Of a stretch of 37,487 bases of DNA, positions 17,922 through 25,823 are shown piece after piece. The position numbers were made by a program, and so were the translations under genes. Positions within the stretch are counted from its first letter, which is position 1. Each line of letters begins with the position of its first letter. A model generated the notes under the pieces. The model saw nothing but the letters and a program-made list of their open reading frames with translations, did not search any database and had not been told where the DNA came from. This stretch comes from Methanolobus sp. (GTDB lineage: Archaea; Halobacteriota; Methanosarcinia; Methanosarcinales; Methanosarcinaceae). The DNA is taken from assembly GCA_021767785.1 (NCBI GenBank), contig JAASSR010000010.1, forward strand, positions 1 to 37,487. The letters run 5' to 3'.

Positions 17922-17957
17922 GCCAGTGACTCTAAACTGGCGATTTTATTTTTTAAT
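17922..17957 (+). terminator. stem-loop with T-rich tail
   Basis: GCCAGT (17922-17927) pairs with ACTGGC (17936-17941), followed by GATTTTATTTTTT. It probably ends the MtaA-like transcript before the membrane protein gene. The T-rich, AT-rich tail may also include promoter elements for the next gene. Confidence 0.5.
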
Positions 17958-17985
17958 TAACATACACAAAAAAATCGAGGTCACT

Positions 17986-18828
17986 ATGATATCCCAATTG
18001 AGAGTATTTCTAGATACACGAAATCTTCAAAGTTACTTTTCCCCATACTCTCTTGTCAGTACAATTGAAGAAAAAACTAAACTACTGATCAACAACCCGC
18101 AATATTTTTTCTTCTTCATGCTTTCTGTGATATTCGGAGTTCTTATATATTACCGCAATACTGTGGATGAGATCATACCGACAATAGTTCTTGGTGTCTT
18201 ATGGATACTTTTCTGGAGGAACAGCGAGCAAAAAGGAAGAATATTTCTTGTAATAGCTTCACTATTTGGATATGTACATGAGTTACTTGGTGTAAGATAC
18301 GGATATTTTACATATCTCGGTGGTTTCATAGGCGGTTCTCCAATATGGCTGATACCAGGTTACGGAACAATATTCTGGTCATCTTACAATCTCTGGAAAC
18401 GATTTGAAGAAAAGTATTCAGAGAGAAACTGGTTCAATTTTACCAACAAGTTTGCAATCATAAGTCTTGCAGCAGTGTTTGCCGCTGATTATCTCATATT
18501 TGACCTTTCCACTAATATAGTAGGTATACTGATAAAATTCACCCTTGCATTCATGCTTTTCAGAACATTTGAAGGTTTAAGACTTGCTTATTTCGTGGCA
18601 TTCTTTACGGTCCTTACAGAACTTAGCGGTGAAATTCTTGGTACTTGGTATCATCCGGATTTCTCGCTCATTTCCCTTATGGCAGGATATGTATTCCTTC
18701 TATGGGTTTGCCTTACGATAAATGAATTTGCAAAGGGCAAAAACAGAAGGACCACCAGAGAATCAACAGCTGCTGTCGTTCTTACTACATTCTATATCCT
18801 GTCATTACTTGGACTTATATCAGTATAA
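17986..18828 (+). CDS. polytopic membrane protein (possibly carotenoid-hydratase/DUF422-like)
   Basis: A 280-residue integral membrane protein with about seven to eight hydrophobic segments. The ATG at 17986 is preceded by GAGGT at 6 nt; a longer frame from 17851 has no start signal and would cover a terminator. Conserved-looking polar positions occur within membrane segments: FGYVHELLGVRYGYF, GSPIWLIPGYGTIFW, and ELSGEILGTWYHP. This pattern of Glu/His near Gly-Tyr-Phe and W-IP recalls the bacterioruberin-type hydratase (CruF/DUF422) family, but I am not sure. It is first in a plus-strand operon with an aldehyde dehydrogenase (39 bp gap) and a short-chain dehydrogenase, suggesting lipid or isoprenoid aldehyde/alcohol metabolism. 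Confidence 0.7.
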   Translation: MISQLRVFLDTRNLQSYFSPYSLVSTIEEKTKLLINNPQYFFFFMLSVIFGVLIYYRNTVDEIIPTIVLGVLWILFWRNSEQKGRIFLVIASLFGYVHELLGVRYGYFTYLGGFIGGSPIWLIPGYGTIFWSSYNLWKRFEEKYSERNWFNFTNKFAIISLAAVFAADYLIFDLSTNIVGILIKFTLAFMLFRTFEGLRLAYFVAFFTVLTELSGEILGTWYHPDFSLISLMAGYVFLLWVCLTINEFAKGKNRRTTRESTAAVVLTTFYILSLLGLISV

Positions 18829-18867
18829 CAAAAATTATGTGCTAAAGATAAAGAAGTGATACATCAA

Positions 18868-20277
18868 ATGCAACCGGATATTCAGACAATATTCAGGATC
18901 CAGAAAGACAATTATCCAGTACTTGCATTAACGGACGCAAAAGAAAGGATCGAACGTTTGCAACGTATTGATAATTACCTGAAGGATGAGGATAATCTGA
19001 ATGAACTGTTCGAAGCTATGCATCATGATCTTAGAAAGCCAGAGGTAGAGGTCATATCAACCGAAACAGGTGTTGTTCAGGCACAGATATCCCACCTGAA
19101 AAAAAACCTGCATCGATGGATCCGTGACCATAAGGTTTCCACTCCGTTACCACTGACAGGGACCAGATCCCGGATTCGCTATGAACCAAAGGGAGTGGTA
19201 CTCATAATGTCACCATGGAATTTTCCCTTCAACCTCTCCCTGGTACCTCTGGTCTATGCTATAGCAGCAGGAAATTCCGTTTTTTTAAAACCAAGTGAAA
19301 TATCATCCCACACTTCATCTTACATTAAAAAAATGATAGATGAGCTTTTTGACTGGAAAGAGGTGGCAGTTGTCGAAGGAGATGCTTCTGTTGCTTCAGA
19401 ACTACTGAAACTACCATTTAACCATATTTTCTTTACCGGCAGTCCCAGAGTCGGAAAAATAGTAATGAGAAAAGCCGCAGAAAATCTTACCAGTGTTACT
19501 CTGGAACTCGGAGGAAAATCACCGGCCATCATTGACAGGACCGCCGATGTTCAAACAACAGCAAAACGTCTTGCATGGGCAAAATCGATAAACAGCGGTC
19601 AGACATGCGTAACACCTGATTATCTCATTATTCATGAATCACTAAAAGACGAGTTCACAAGTGAATTTAATGATTCAATAAAAGAATATTACCCTGGGAA
19701 TGGAAAAGGCATAAAAGAATCACCGGATTACTGCAGAATAATAAATGATCATCATTTCCTGCGTCTTACTTATTTGTATGAAGATGCACTGGAAAAAGGT
19801 GCATCTGTGCTGTGCGGCGGAGTTTTTGACAAAGAAGAGCTTTTTATTTCACCTACATTACTTGATAATATCTCAGTAGAAATGGATATTATGAATGAAG
19901 AGATATTCGGTCCCTTGCTTCCCGTGATCACCTATAAGGACAGGTCAAAAGTAAAACAGATTATCAGCAACAATCCTGATCCCCTTATGCTTTACATAGC
20001 CAGCAATGATCGGGATAATACCCGATATTTTATGGACAGAAACAAATCCGGAGGAGTTGTGATCAATGATTATATGCTGGCTTATAGTAACCCGGAACTA
20101 CCCTTCGGAGGGATCAATGACAGTGGAATGGGCAGATCACTGGGGTTTAACTGTTTTATGGAGTTCTCAAACAAACGAAGTATCATTCATCGCAAATGGG
20201 GTTCGTTGAAAATGATCTATCCTCCCTATAATGATCGTATCAGATGGTTAGTAAAACTTCTGTACAGGTGGATGTGA
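18868..20277 (+). CDS. class 3-type aldehyde dehydrogenase
   Basis: A 469-residue NAD(P)-dependent aldehyde dehydrogenase oxidising an aldehyde to its acid. The family landmarks are clear: the MSPWNFPFNLSLVPL Rossmann segment, FTGSPRVGKIVM, the general base in LELGGKSP (Glu213), the nucleophile in SGQTCVTPDY (Cys247), EEIFGPLLPV, and LPFGGINDSGMG. The C-terminal YPPY segment and hydrophobic tail are typical of class 3 / fatty and coniferyl aldehyde dehydrogenases rather than class 1/2. The ATG at 18868 is preceded by GTGAT 7 nt upstream; a GTG 12 nt earlier is less likely. The next gene begins 2 nt after its stop, so the two are cotranscribed. Confidence 0.88.
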   Translation: MQPDIQTIFRIQKDNYPVLALTDAKERIERLQRIDNYLKDEDNLNELFEAMHHDLRKPEVEVISTETGVVQAQISHLKKNLHRWIRDHKVSTPLPLTGTRSRIRYEPKGVVLIMSPWNFPFNLSLVPLVYAIAAGNSVFLKPSEISSHTSSYIKKMIDELFDWKEVAVVEGDASVASELLKLPFNHIFFTGSPRVGKIVMRKAAENLTSVTLELGGKSPAIIDRTADVQTTAKRLAWAKSINSGQTCVTPDYLIIHESLKDEFTSEFNDSIKEYYPGNGKGIKESPDYCRIINDHHFLRLTYLYEDALEKGASVLCGGVFDKEELFISPTLLDNISVEMDIMNEEIFGPLLPVITYKDRSKVKQIISNNPDPLMLYIASNDRDNTRYFMDRNKSGGVVINDYMLAYSNPELPFGGINDSGMGRSLGFNCFMEFSNKRSIIHRKWGSLKMIYPPYNDRIRWLVKLLYRWM

Positions 20278-20279
20278 TC

Positions 20280-21110
20280 ATGACAAACAGAAAATCTGGT
20301 CCAGAAACTCTATTCTGTAAAACTACGCTTATCACCGGAGCAGCAGGTGGTATCGGAAAAGAACTGGCAAAGATTTTTGCCCGTGAAGGCTACGATCTGA
20401 TACTAGTTGACAGAACAAGAGAAGAGCTGGAGCAGGTCAGAGATATCTTACAGGGCTTTAATCTGAATATGCGCATATTCATACTTGAGCAGGATCTTAC
20501 AGAACATGATGCTGCTGGGAAGGTATATGAGTTCACCAGGACTCGTTCTTTGCAGGTCAGTGTACTGGTCAATTGTGCCGGGTTTGGAACTTATGGTTTT
20601 GTAAATGAGATAGATAACAGCAAAGAACTTGAAATGCTTCAGCTGCATGTTATGACATTGTACCGCTTGAACAGGTTATATCTCAAAGAAATGCTCGACC
20701 ATGACGATGGCCGGATCATCAATGTATCATCCATATCTGCATTCCAGCCGAATCCTTATTTTGCAACATATGGTGCCAGTAAAAGCTTTATTTTGCAGTT
20801 CAGTCGCGCTCTTAATTACGAACTGAAAGAGAAAAAAAAGAATGTCAGAGTACTTACTGTCTGCCCTACAGCAGTGAAGGATACAGGATTTAAACTTACT
20901 GCCGGAATGGAATACACAAGAGCTTTCAGTTCATGGATGGCTGTCAGCGCAAAGGATGTGGCCAGGGATACTTACAAAGCAATGCTGGCAGGCAAAGATG
21001 TAGTTATTCCCGGCAGAGGGTTTGGTCTTTTACGGTCTCTTGTATGTCGTCTGCCAACAAGCTGGCTGATGAGAATTTCATGTTCACAACTTAAAGAAGT
21101 ACACAGGTGA
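20280..21110 (+). CDS. short-chain dehydrogenase/reductase
   Basis: A 276-residue classical SDR. The nucleotide-binding TGAAGGIG is at residues 19-26, the acidic VDR after beta-2 favours NAD(H), the NCAG motif is present, and the active site Ser plus YGASK follows INVSSISAF. The C terminus has a hydrophobic, basic segment, as in membrane-associated SDRs that act on lipid substrates. The ATG at 20280 lies 2 nt after the aldehyde dehydrogenase stop; a longer frame would overlap that gene without gain. Its stop overlaps the start of the next gene by 1 nt. With the aldehyde dehydrogenase it could interconvert an alcohol, aldehyde and acid; the substrate is unknown. Confidence 0.85.
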   Translation: MTNRKSGPETLFCKTTLITGAAGGIGKELAKIFAREGYDLILVDRTREELEQVRDILQGFNLNMRIFILEQDLTEHDAAGKVYEFTRTRSLQVSVLVNCAGFGTYGFVNEIDNSKELEMLQLHVMTLYRLNRLYLKEMLDHDDGRIINVSSISAFQPNPYFATYGASKSFILQFSRALNYELKEKKKNVRVLTVCPTAVKDTGFKLTAGMEYTRAFSSWMAVSAKDVARDTYKAMLAGKDVVIPGRGFGLLRSLVCRLPTSWLMRISCSQLKEVHR

Positions 21111-21907
21111 TGGATTTGGAAATCGAACAAAAGGAGAAGATAAACTGTAAATTATTGTTATCTGAAACAGGACAGAACTGTCGCAGACCAGTGAAAGGAG
21201 AGAATGCAAGTGAAAAGGCAAACTGTCTGGTATGTGGAGATGAGATCAACTATCTTAACCAGCCGATCAAAGGAATATGCAACTATTGCGGATGCGAAGA
21301 AGAATCCTATTTCATCTGCAAGAACGGTCATTTCGTTTGTAATGAATGCCACAGCAAAGATGCTTTGAAGGTTATTGAAAATGTTTGTCTGAATACTGAT
21401 CTGCAGGATCCCATGGAGATCGCTGAAAAGATAATGGAACATCCTGCTATCCATATGCACGGACCGGAACATCACGCTCTTGTACCGGCAGTTATTGTGA
21501 CTGCTTATCAGAACCGGATAGGTGAAAAAAAACAAAAGAATACTCTTGAAGCAATCAAACGTGGAAGCAAGATACCCGGAGGCTATTGCGGACTTTACGG
21601 TGCCTGCGGTGCAGGTCTTGGAGTGGGTATTGCAGTAAGTATCCTGCTCGAAGCCACACCACTCACACCTGATGAACGTTCCCATGCAAACAGGGCAACT
21701 TCAATAACCCTGAATTCCATTGCAGAAGCCGGTGGCGCAAGATGCTGTAAAAAAGCAACCCGTATTTCCCTGGATGAAGGAATTAATTATCTCTCAGAAT
21801 TGTTTGATCTTGACTGGTACGAAAAGATAGGTATTCCATCAGCTTGCAATTATACACAGTATAATAAAGAATGTGACAGGAATTGCAGCTACAAAAGTGA
21901 AAGATGA
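21110..21907 (+). CDS. DUF5714 Cys-rich protein
   Basis: A 265-residue protein with an N-terminal zinc-ribbon-like part (CLVCGDE, then CNYCGCEEE, FICKNGHFVCNECH) and a C-terminal domain with GGYCGLYGACGAGLGVG, GGARCCKKA and a terminal CNYTQYNKECDRNC. The Gly-rich CGACGAG segment and later cysteines recall the C-GCAxxG-C-C redox family. It matches, from memory, DUF5714 proteins of methanogens, whose function is not known. The ATG overlaps the SDR stop by one base, so it is in the same operon. In other organisms C-GCAxxG-C-C proteins occur near the AMP-ligase and radical SAM genes that appear here in the next, convergent operon. Confidence 0.7.
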   Translation: MDLEIEQKEKINCKLLLSETGQNCRRPVKGENASEKANCLVCGDEINYLNQPIKGICNYCGCEEESYFICKNGHFVCNECHSKDALKVIENVCLNTDLQDPMEIAEKIMEHPAIHMHGPEHHALVPAVIVTAYQNRIGEKKQKNTLEAIKRGSKIPGGYCGLYGACGAGLGVGIAVSILLEATPLTPDERSHANRATSITLNSIAEAGGARCCKKATRISLDEGINYLSELFDLDWYEKIGIPSACNYTQYNKECDRNCSYKSER

Positions 21908-21938
21908 TCTGCAAAACGAATTAGGAATATAAAAAGGT

Positions 21939-22157
21939 GGTCACAAGGTAATGAAGTTTGTTACGGGATCGGGCTTTAATCCGTCCTGAATGTCGCTTCA
22001 TTTTTAGCTACGCGTTGGTGAAGTTTATTTCAGGATCAGGGTTTATTCTGCCCTGAATTTTGTTTCATCTTAAATACGCGTTAATGAAGTTTGTTTCGAG
22101 ATCGAGTATTACTCCATCCTGAGAGTTGCTTCATTATACAGCTTATTCCCTGTGACC
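21939..22157. repeat. three tandem 51-nt hairpin units inside an outer inverted repeat
   Basis: Units at 21951-22001, 22018-22068 and 22084-22134 start at 67- and 66-nt intervals. Each begins RTGAAGTTT and ends TTCAT, giving an outer ATGAAG/CTTCAT stem (weaker in unit 2), and each has an inner stem, clearest in unit 2 (TCAGGG/CCCTGA). The spacers share ACGCGTT. The whole array is flanked by GGTCACA (21939-21945) and TGTGACC (22151-22157), so the region could fold as a four-way, cloverleaf-like structure. It lies between the convergent DUF5714 and ABC ATPase genes. It may be a transcript end, a non-coding RNA or a small mobile repeat. Nothing else is seen in 21908-22249. Confidence 0.7.
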
Positions 22158-22249
22158 AAGTAATAATATGTAATCAATGATATTAATTGCTGACGGTTGT
22201 ATAACTATAAATTATTTTTTATGAAAAGTATAACCAGATATTCATATTA

Positions 22250-23014
22250 TCATGTCAGAAGTCTGCTGAGAATATGGCTTTTCAGCATTGAGAATTCACT
22301 GGTGCCTGTAAGTGAAATCGGACGAGGCCGTTCAAAAGGAACAGCTATCTGCTCAATGATGCTGCCGGGCCTTTTACTCATTATGCATACACGGTCTGAA
22401 AGCAAAAGAGCTTCTTCCACATCATGAGTGATAAAAACAATGGTCTGTTGGTTATTTTCCCAGAGCTGAAGCAGGAGTTGTTGCATATTGTAACGTGTCT
22501 GGGCATCCAATGCCGCAAAGGGTTCATCCATCAACAGGACTTTGGGACCGAGTACCAGTGAGCGGGCAAGGGCAACTCTTTGCTGCATACCTCCTGATAG
22601 CTGTACAGGATAATAATTTCCAAAGCCTTCAAGACCCACAGCTTCCAGGTATTCTAAAGAGAGAGTTTCAGATTCGTCTTTCTTTTTACCCAGCTGCTTC
22701 AGTCCGTACATAATGTTATCTTTGACATCCAGCCACGGAAACAGTACCGGAGATTGGAACACAACCGCCCTTTCCGGAGATGGGCCGGTTATAGGTTCTC
22801 CACAGCAGATCGCATATCCGCTGTCCACCTCCTCAAAACCCGCAAGGATATTCAGAAACGTTGATTTGCCACAACCGCTTGGACCCAGAATAGTAACAAA
22901 TTCACCTTCCCTGATCTCAAAATGAATATCTTCAAGGACATGCAAAAGATCATTCTCATCCGGTATGGAAAAACTCTTGCTTATATCGGTTGCGGAAATA
23001 TTTGCTGCTTTCAT
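22250..23014 (-). CDS. ABC transporter ATPase, SsuB/TauB/NrtD type
   Basis: A 254-residue ATP-binding subunit. Walker A GPSGCGKST (44-52), Q-loop FQSP, signature LSGGMQQR (139-146), Walker B VLLMDEP and the ITHD switch His are all intact. The FPWLDVKDN segment after the Q-loop is typical of the nitrate/sulfonate/taurine class. It overlaps the permease gene by 4 nt and is the last gene of the minus-strand operon. It powers uptake with the permease and lipoprotein that follow in this list. Confidence 0.92.
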   Translation of the reverse strand: MKAANISATDISKSFSIPDENDLLHVLEDIHFEIREGEFVTILGPSGCGKSTFLNILAGFEEVDSGYAICCGEPITGPSPERAVVFQSPVLFPWLDVKDNIMYGLKQLGKKKDESETLSLEYLEAVGLEGFGNYYPVQLSGGMQQRVALARSLVLGPKVLLMDEPFAALDAQTRYNMQQLLLQLWENNQQTIVFITHDVEEALLLSDRVCIMSKRPGSIIEQIAVPFERPRPISLTGTSEFSMLKSHILSRLLT

Positions 23015-23817
23015 TCTTCAAACCCTCTTTTTAACAGATTCAGTTTTCTGAAGGAACCTACAAGAATCATGTCACTTATACGACCCAGAATCCCGATAAA
23101 TATCATTGAAACAAGGATCATCTCAACATTGCCCAGCATACGTGCATCCATCATAACAGCTCCAAGGCCATGTGTTACCCCTGTCAGTTCTCCCAGTACA
23201 AGATAAGCCCATGAGAGTCCCAGTCCCAGACGAAGACCAGCTACCGTTGATGGTATAGCTGCAGGAAATATTACTGTTGTAAATATTGCCAGATCATTTG
23301 CCCCCAGCATCCTGCCTGCACGTACCAGCATGGGTGAAACAGAGGAAGCACCCTGTGCAGCATTGACATATATAGGGAAAAATGCTGCCAGAGATATGAG
23401 AAACAGGGTTGTCTTTTCTCCTACCCCGAACCAGACCATTGCAAGGGGGAGCCATCCGATTCCCGGGACTATACGAATAAGATGTACTGTAGGATCAAGG
23501 GAGGTTTTTGCCAGGGCTATGCGACCTGTAAGAAAACCCAGAGGAAGTCCGACAGCTGCTGCCAGACAAAAGCCGCTCAGAACTCTCTTTACACTGGCAA
23601 GACTGTGCACAGAAAACGTTCCCGCATATGGGGTCAGACTTTCACTGCCTGTTACAAAATCAAGGGCTGTGAGTATCAGATCCCGGGGTGAAGGAAGCAG
23701 ATATGCAGGCACACCACCATCCTGCGTTGCAACATACCAGATAGTAAATAATGATACAGGGAGTATGAAACCTGCAATATCTGCTCTTTCATAATTCTCA
23801 GGCATTCTCACTTTCAT
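23011..23817 (-). CDS. ABC transporter permease, SsuC/TauC type
   Basis: A 268-residue inner-membrane subunit with about six hydrophobic segments and the coupling EAA-like loop GRMLGANDLAIFTTVIFPAAIP that contacts the ATPase. It belongs to the nitrate/sulfonate/taurine importer class. The start at 23817 is preferred for the AAGGA upstream; ATG at 23805 is an alternative. Either start overlaps the end of the binding-protein gene, showing tight translational coupling. Confidence 0.88.
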   Translation of the reverse strand: MKVRMPENYERADIAGFILPVSLFTIWYVATQDGGVPAYLLPSPRDLILTALDFVTGSESLTPYAGTFSVHSLASVKRVLSGFCLAAAVGLPLGFLTGRIALAKTSLDPTVHLIRIVPGIGWLPLAMVWFGVGEKTTLFLISLAAFFPIYVNAAQGASSVSPMLVRAGRMLGANDLAIFTTVIFPAAIPSTVAGLRLGLGLSWAYLVLGELTGVTHGLGAVMMDARMLGNVEMILVSMIFIGILGRISDMILVGSFRKLNLLKRGFEE

Positions 23818-24778
23818 CCAGATCCTTACGTGCCTGTTCCACAAAACTCAGGTCAAATAACGCATCCATATGCGGTATTTCTTCTATCATTCCCAGATCT
23901 TTCATTCTCTCTGCAAGATTCTCTGCCTGCATGATGTATTCTTCATCCATATCCCAGGCAAGCTCCATATTATCCGCAGCTATTTCCAGTACCTTAGGGT
24001 CTGTTCCGAATTCCGAGGACATTGTAAGCCATTCTTTCTGATTGGCTTTCAGATACTCCGTAGACCTTGCATGAGCTGTTACAAGTTTCTGGATCTCTTG
24101 CCTGTTGTTCTCCACCTGGTATTTTGTGGTCAGCATACCTGCATTGATGGTTCCGACACCTTCGCCGTAATACGGATAACTGAGTACACGTCCGTATCCA
24201 TCAGCTATGGCAAGGGAAGGATAGGGTTCACCACTGCAGAAAGCATCCACAGTTCCCCGGGAAAGAGCCTGTCCCATGTCAAAGAAATCAATCCTCTGAA
24301 GAGTTACATCCTTTTCAGGATCCAGCCCTGCATTCTCCAATGTTTCAAGAAGGAGGACATGATGCATTGTTCCGGGTACGCAGGCAATTGTCTTTCCCTT
24401 GAGGTCTGCAGGTGTTGTAATATTTGAATCATCCCTTACAACGATCGCCGAGCATTTATTACACAGAGTGCTAACAACAACCACAGGTTCACCCCTTGAG
24501 GCAGCGGTTATCGCTAGGGCTATTGTAGTACCAGTCATGTCAAGGTCCCCTGCAAGCAGAGCGGATTTCTGGTCACCTGGATTGGTGAAAGGAAGAACTT
24601 CTATAATGTAATCATCTGCCACGTGTTCCTGATACAGGAATGGCTGGATGGTCTGTGCTGTTTTCCATGTTCCTACTGTTGCACTCTGCGTATCCTGAAC
24701 GGCATTATCAGTACACCCTGATGCAAACAGAGCAATAAGAACAATAAATGAACATAAAAATGACAGATTTTTATTCAT
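23798..24778 (-). CDS. substrate-binding lipoprotein, SsuA/TauA/NMT1 type
   Basis: A 326-residue solute receptor with a lipoprotein signal peptide: hydrophobic stretch then ASGC, lipidated Cys22. The mature part is an NMT1/SsuA-like two-lobe fold (DLKGKTIACVPGTMHHVLL; AFCSGEPYPSLAI). An unusual CNKCSAIVV lies near residue 107. These receptors bind sulfonates, nitrate, taurine, pyrimidines or aromatic acids, and the ligand cannot be read from sequence. The start codon follows the stop of the radical SAM gene with no gap, so transport is coupled to that enzyme and presumably to the methyltransferase pathway. Its most attractive ligand is the unknown methylated substrate or a precursor. Confidence 0.88.
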   Translation of the reverse strand: MNKNLSFLCSFIVLIALFASGCTDNAVQDTQSATVGTWKTAQTIQPFLYQEHVADDYIIEVLPFTNPGDQKSALLAGDLDMTGTTIALAITAASRGEPVVVVSTLCNKCSAIVVRDDSNITTPADLKGKTIACVPGTMHHVLLLETLENAGLDPEKDVTLQRIDFFDMGQALSRGTVDAFCSGEPYPSLAIADGYGRVLSYPYYGEGVGTINAGMLTTKYQVENNRQEIQKLVTAHARSTEYLKANQKEWLTMSSEFGTDPKVLEIAADNMELAWDMDEEYIMQAENLAERMKDLGMIEEIPHMDALFDLSFVEQARKDLDESENA

Positions 24779-25774
24779 TCAGCTTGCCTCTCCTGAGAAG
24801 AAAACATATCCTGCATTTTCGAAATACTCTTTTGCTGTGCTCATATCGAATCCATGCCATTCACAATCACAGTCACCTGTGTCCCGCGGTATAGCCCCGG
24901 TCTCGACAACAACAACATTAGCCCCCCATTCAATTGCAAGCCTTGAATGTGGATGTACGCAGATATCCGGTGCATGGCGACCTGCTGCCAGACGTGTGAC
25001 CGCTACTATCTGTGCATGCCTTCTCTCGGATAGTTGTGAGTGGTTAGCAAGAGGAGTGCCCTCAAGTGGAACTCTTGCCATGGCTCCTGAAAGAATTGCA
25101 TTATGTTCCATTCCTTTAAGGAAGATATCCGCGATTTCCTCATTCGTATGCTCGATACCTATCGGTTCGACAAGATATGCAAGGTTTAGAGGGGATGTTC
25201 TTACTGATCTGAGGGTTTCAAGCCTTTCTTCAGGTCTGAACCTGGTATCAGTGCCTTCACGAAGACGAAGAGTATGATATACCACCTGTGCACCTGCCTC
25301 CGCGAGTATCTTTGCTTTTTCCTCATCGAACTCACCTGTATTAACAACTATCTCATAATTTCCGGGAACTTCTGCACGTATATCTTTTATAAGTTGAATG
25401 AGTCTTTCAAATCCGTAGAACTGGGTAGTACGTAGTGTAACCCATCTGGAACCCTGTGTAACGAATTTTTCTATGAGTTCTATGACTTCTTCCGTACTTC
25501 TTTCACTTTCCTTATCAATCAGTCCCCATTTCTGACCGAATGAACAGAAATCGCAATTCATAGCACATTTTTTATAGTCAACTCCAATGGATGCCCAAAC
25601 ACTTGCCCGGTTTCCAGTGACTGATTCCGCAACTTCCCTGGCAGCCATACCAAGTATTTCTGCATCATGCGATTCAGGATCTATCTCCAGAAGGGCAATG
25701 ATACTATCCCTGTCCAGTTTTTCACCATTAAGAGCTCTTTTCTTTGCGTCCAGAATTATATCAATATCAGACAA
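24779..25774 (-). CDS. BioB-like radical SAM enzyme
   Basis: A 331-residue radical SAM protein with the cluster motif CAMNCDFC (C70, C74, C77) and a full TIM barrel similar to biotin synthase, HydE and PylB-type enzymes (MARVPLEGTPL; PDICVHPHSRLAIEWGANVVVVE). A C-terminal DCDCEWHGF adds further cysteines. Sequence-based function is not evident; the BioB signature residues for the auxiliary cluster were not recognised. The TTG at 25774 is chosen because AGGTGG lies just before it; GTG codons 9-12 nt upstream overlap that site. It sits between the AMP ligase (49 bp gap) and the transporter receptor (0 bp gap). Confidence 0.8.
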   Translation of the reverse strand: MSDIDIILDAKKRALNGEKLDRDSIIALLEIDPESHDAEILGMAAREVAESVTGNRASVWASIGVDYKKCAMNCDFCSFGQKWGLIDKESERSTEEVIELIEKFVTQGSRWVTLRTTQFYGFERLIQLIKDIRAEVPGNYEIVVNTGEFDEEKAKILAEAGAQVVYHTLRLREGTDTRFRPEERLETLRSVRTSPLNLAYLVEPIGIEHTNEEIADIFLKGMEHNAILSGAMARVPLEGTPLANHSQLSERRHAQIVAVTRLAAGRHAPDICVHPHSRLAIEWGANVVVVETGAIPRDTGDCDCEWHGFDMSTAKEYFENAGYVFFSGEAS

Positions 25775-25823
25775 ACTTCCCACCACCTACGTTAGTATTT
25801 CAATAATCTAAGTCCCCTTTGAT

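Noticed and set aside
21939-22157. CRISPR array
   Set aside because: Only three units, each internally palindromic over 51 nt with spacers of about 16 nt that share sequence; no cas genes in the window.
23330-23794. 154-codon plus-strand open frame inside the permease gene
   Set aside because: It is antisense to a clear ABC permease that overlaps its neighbours in the operon; a shadow frame.
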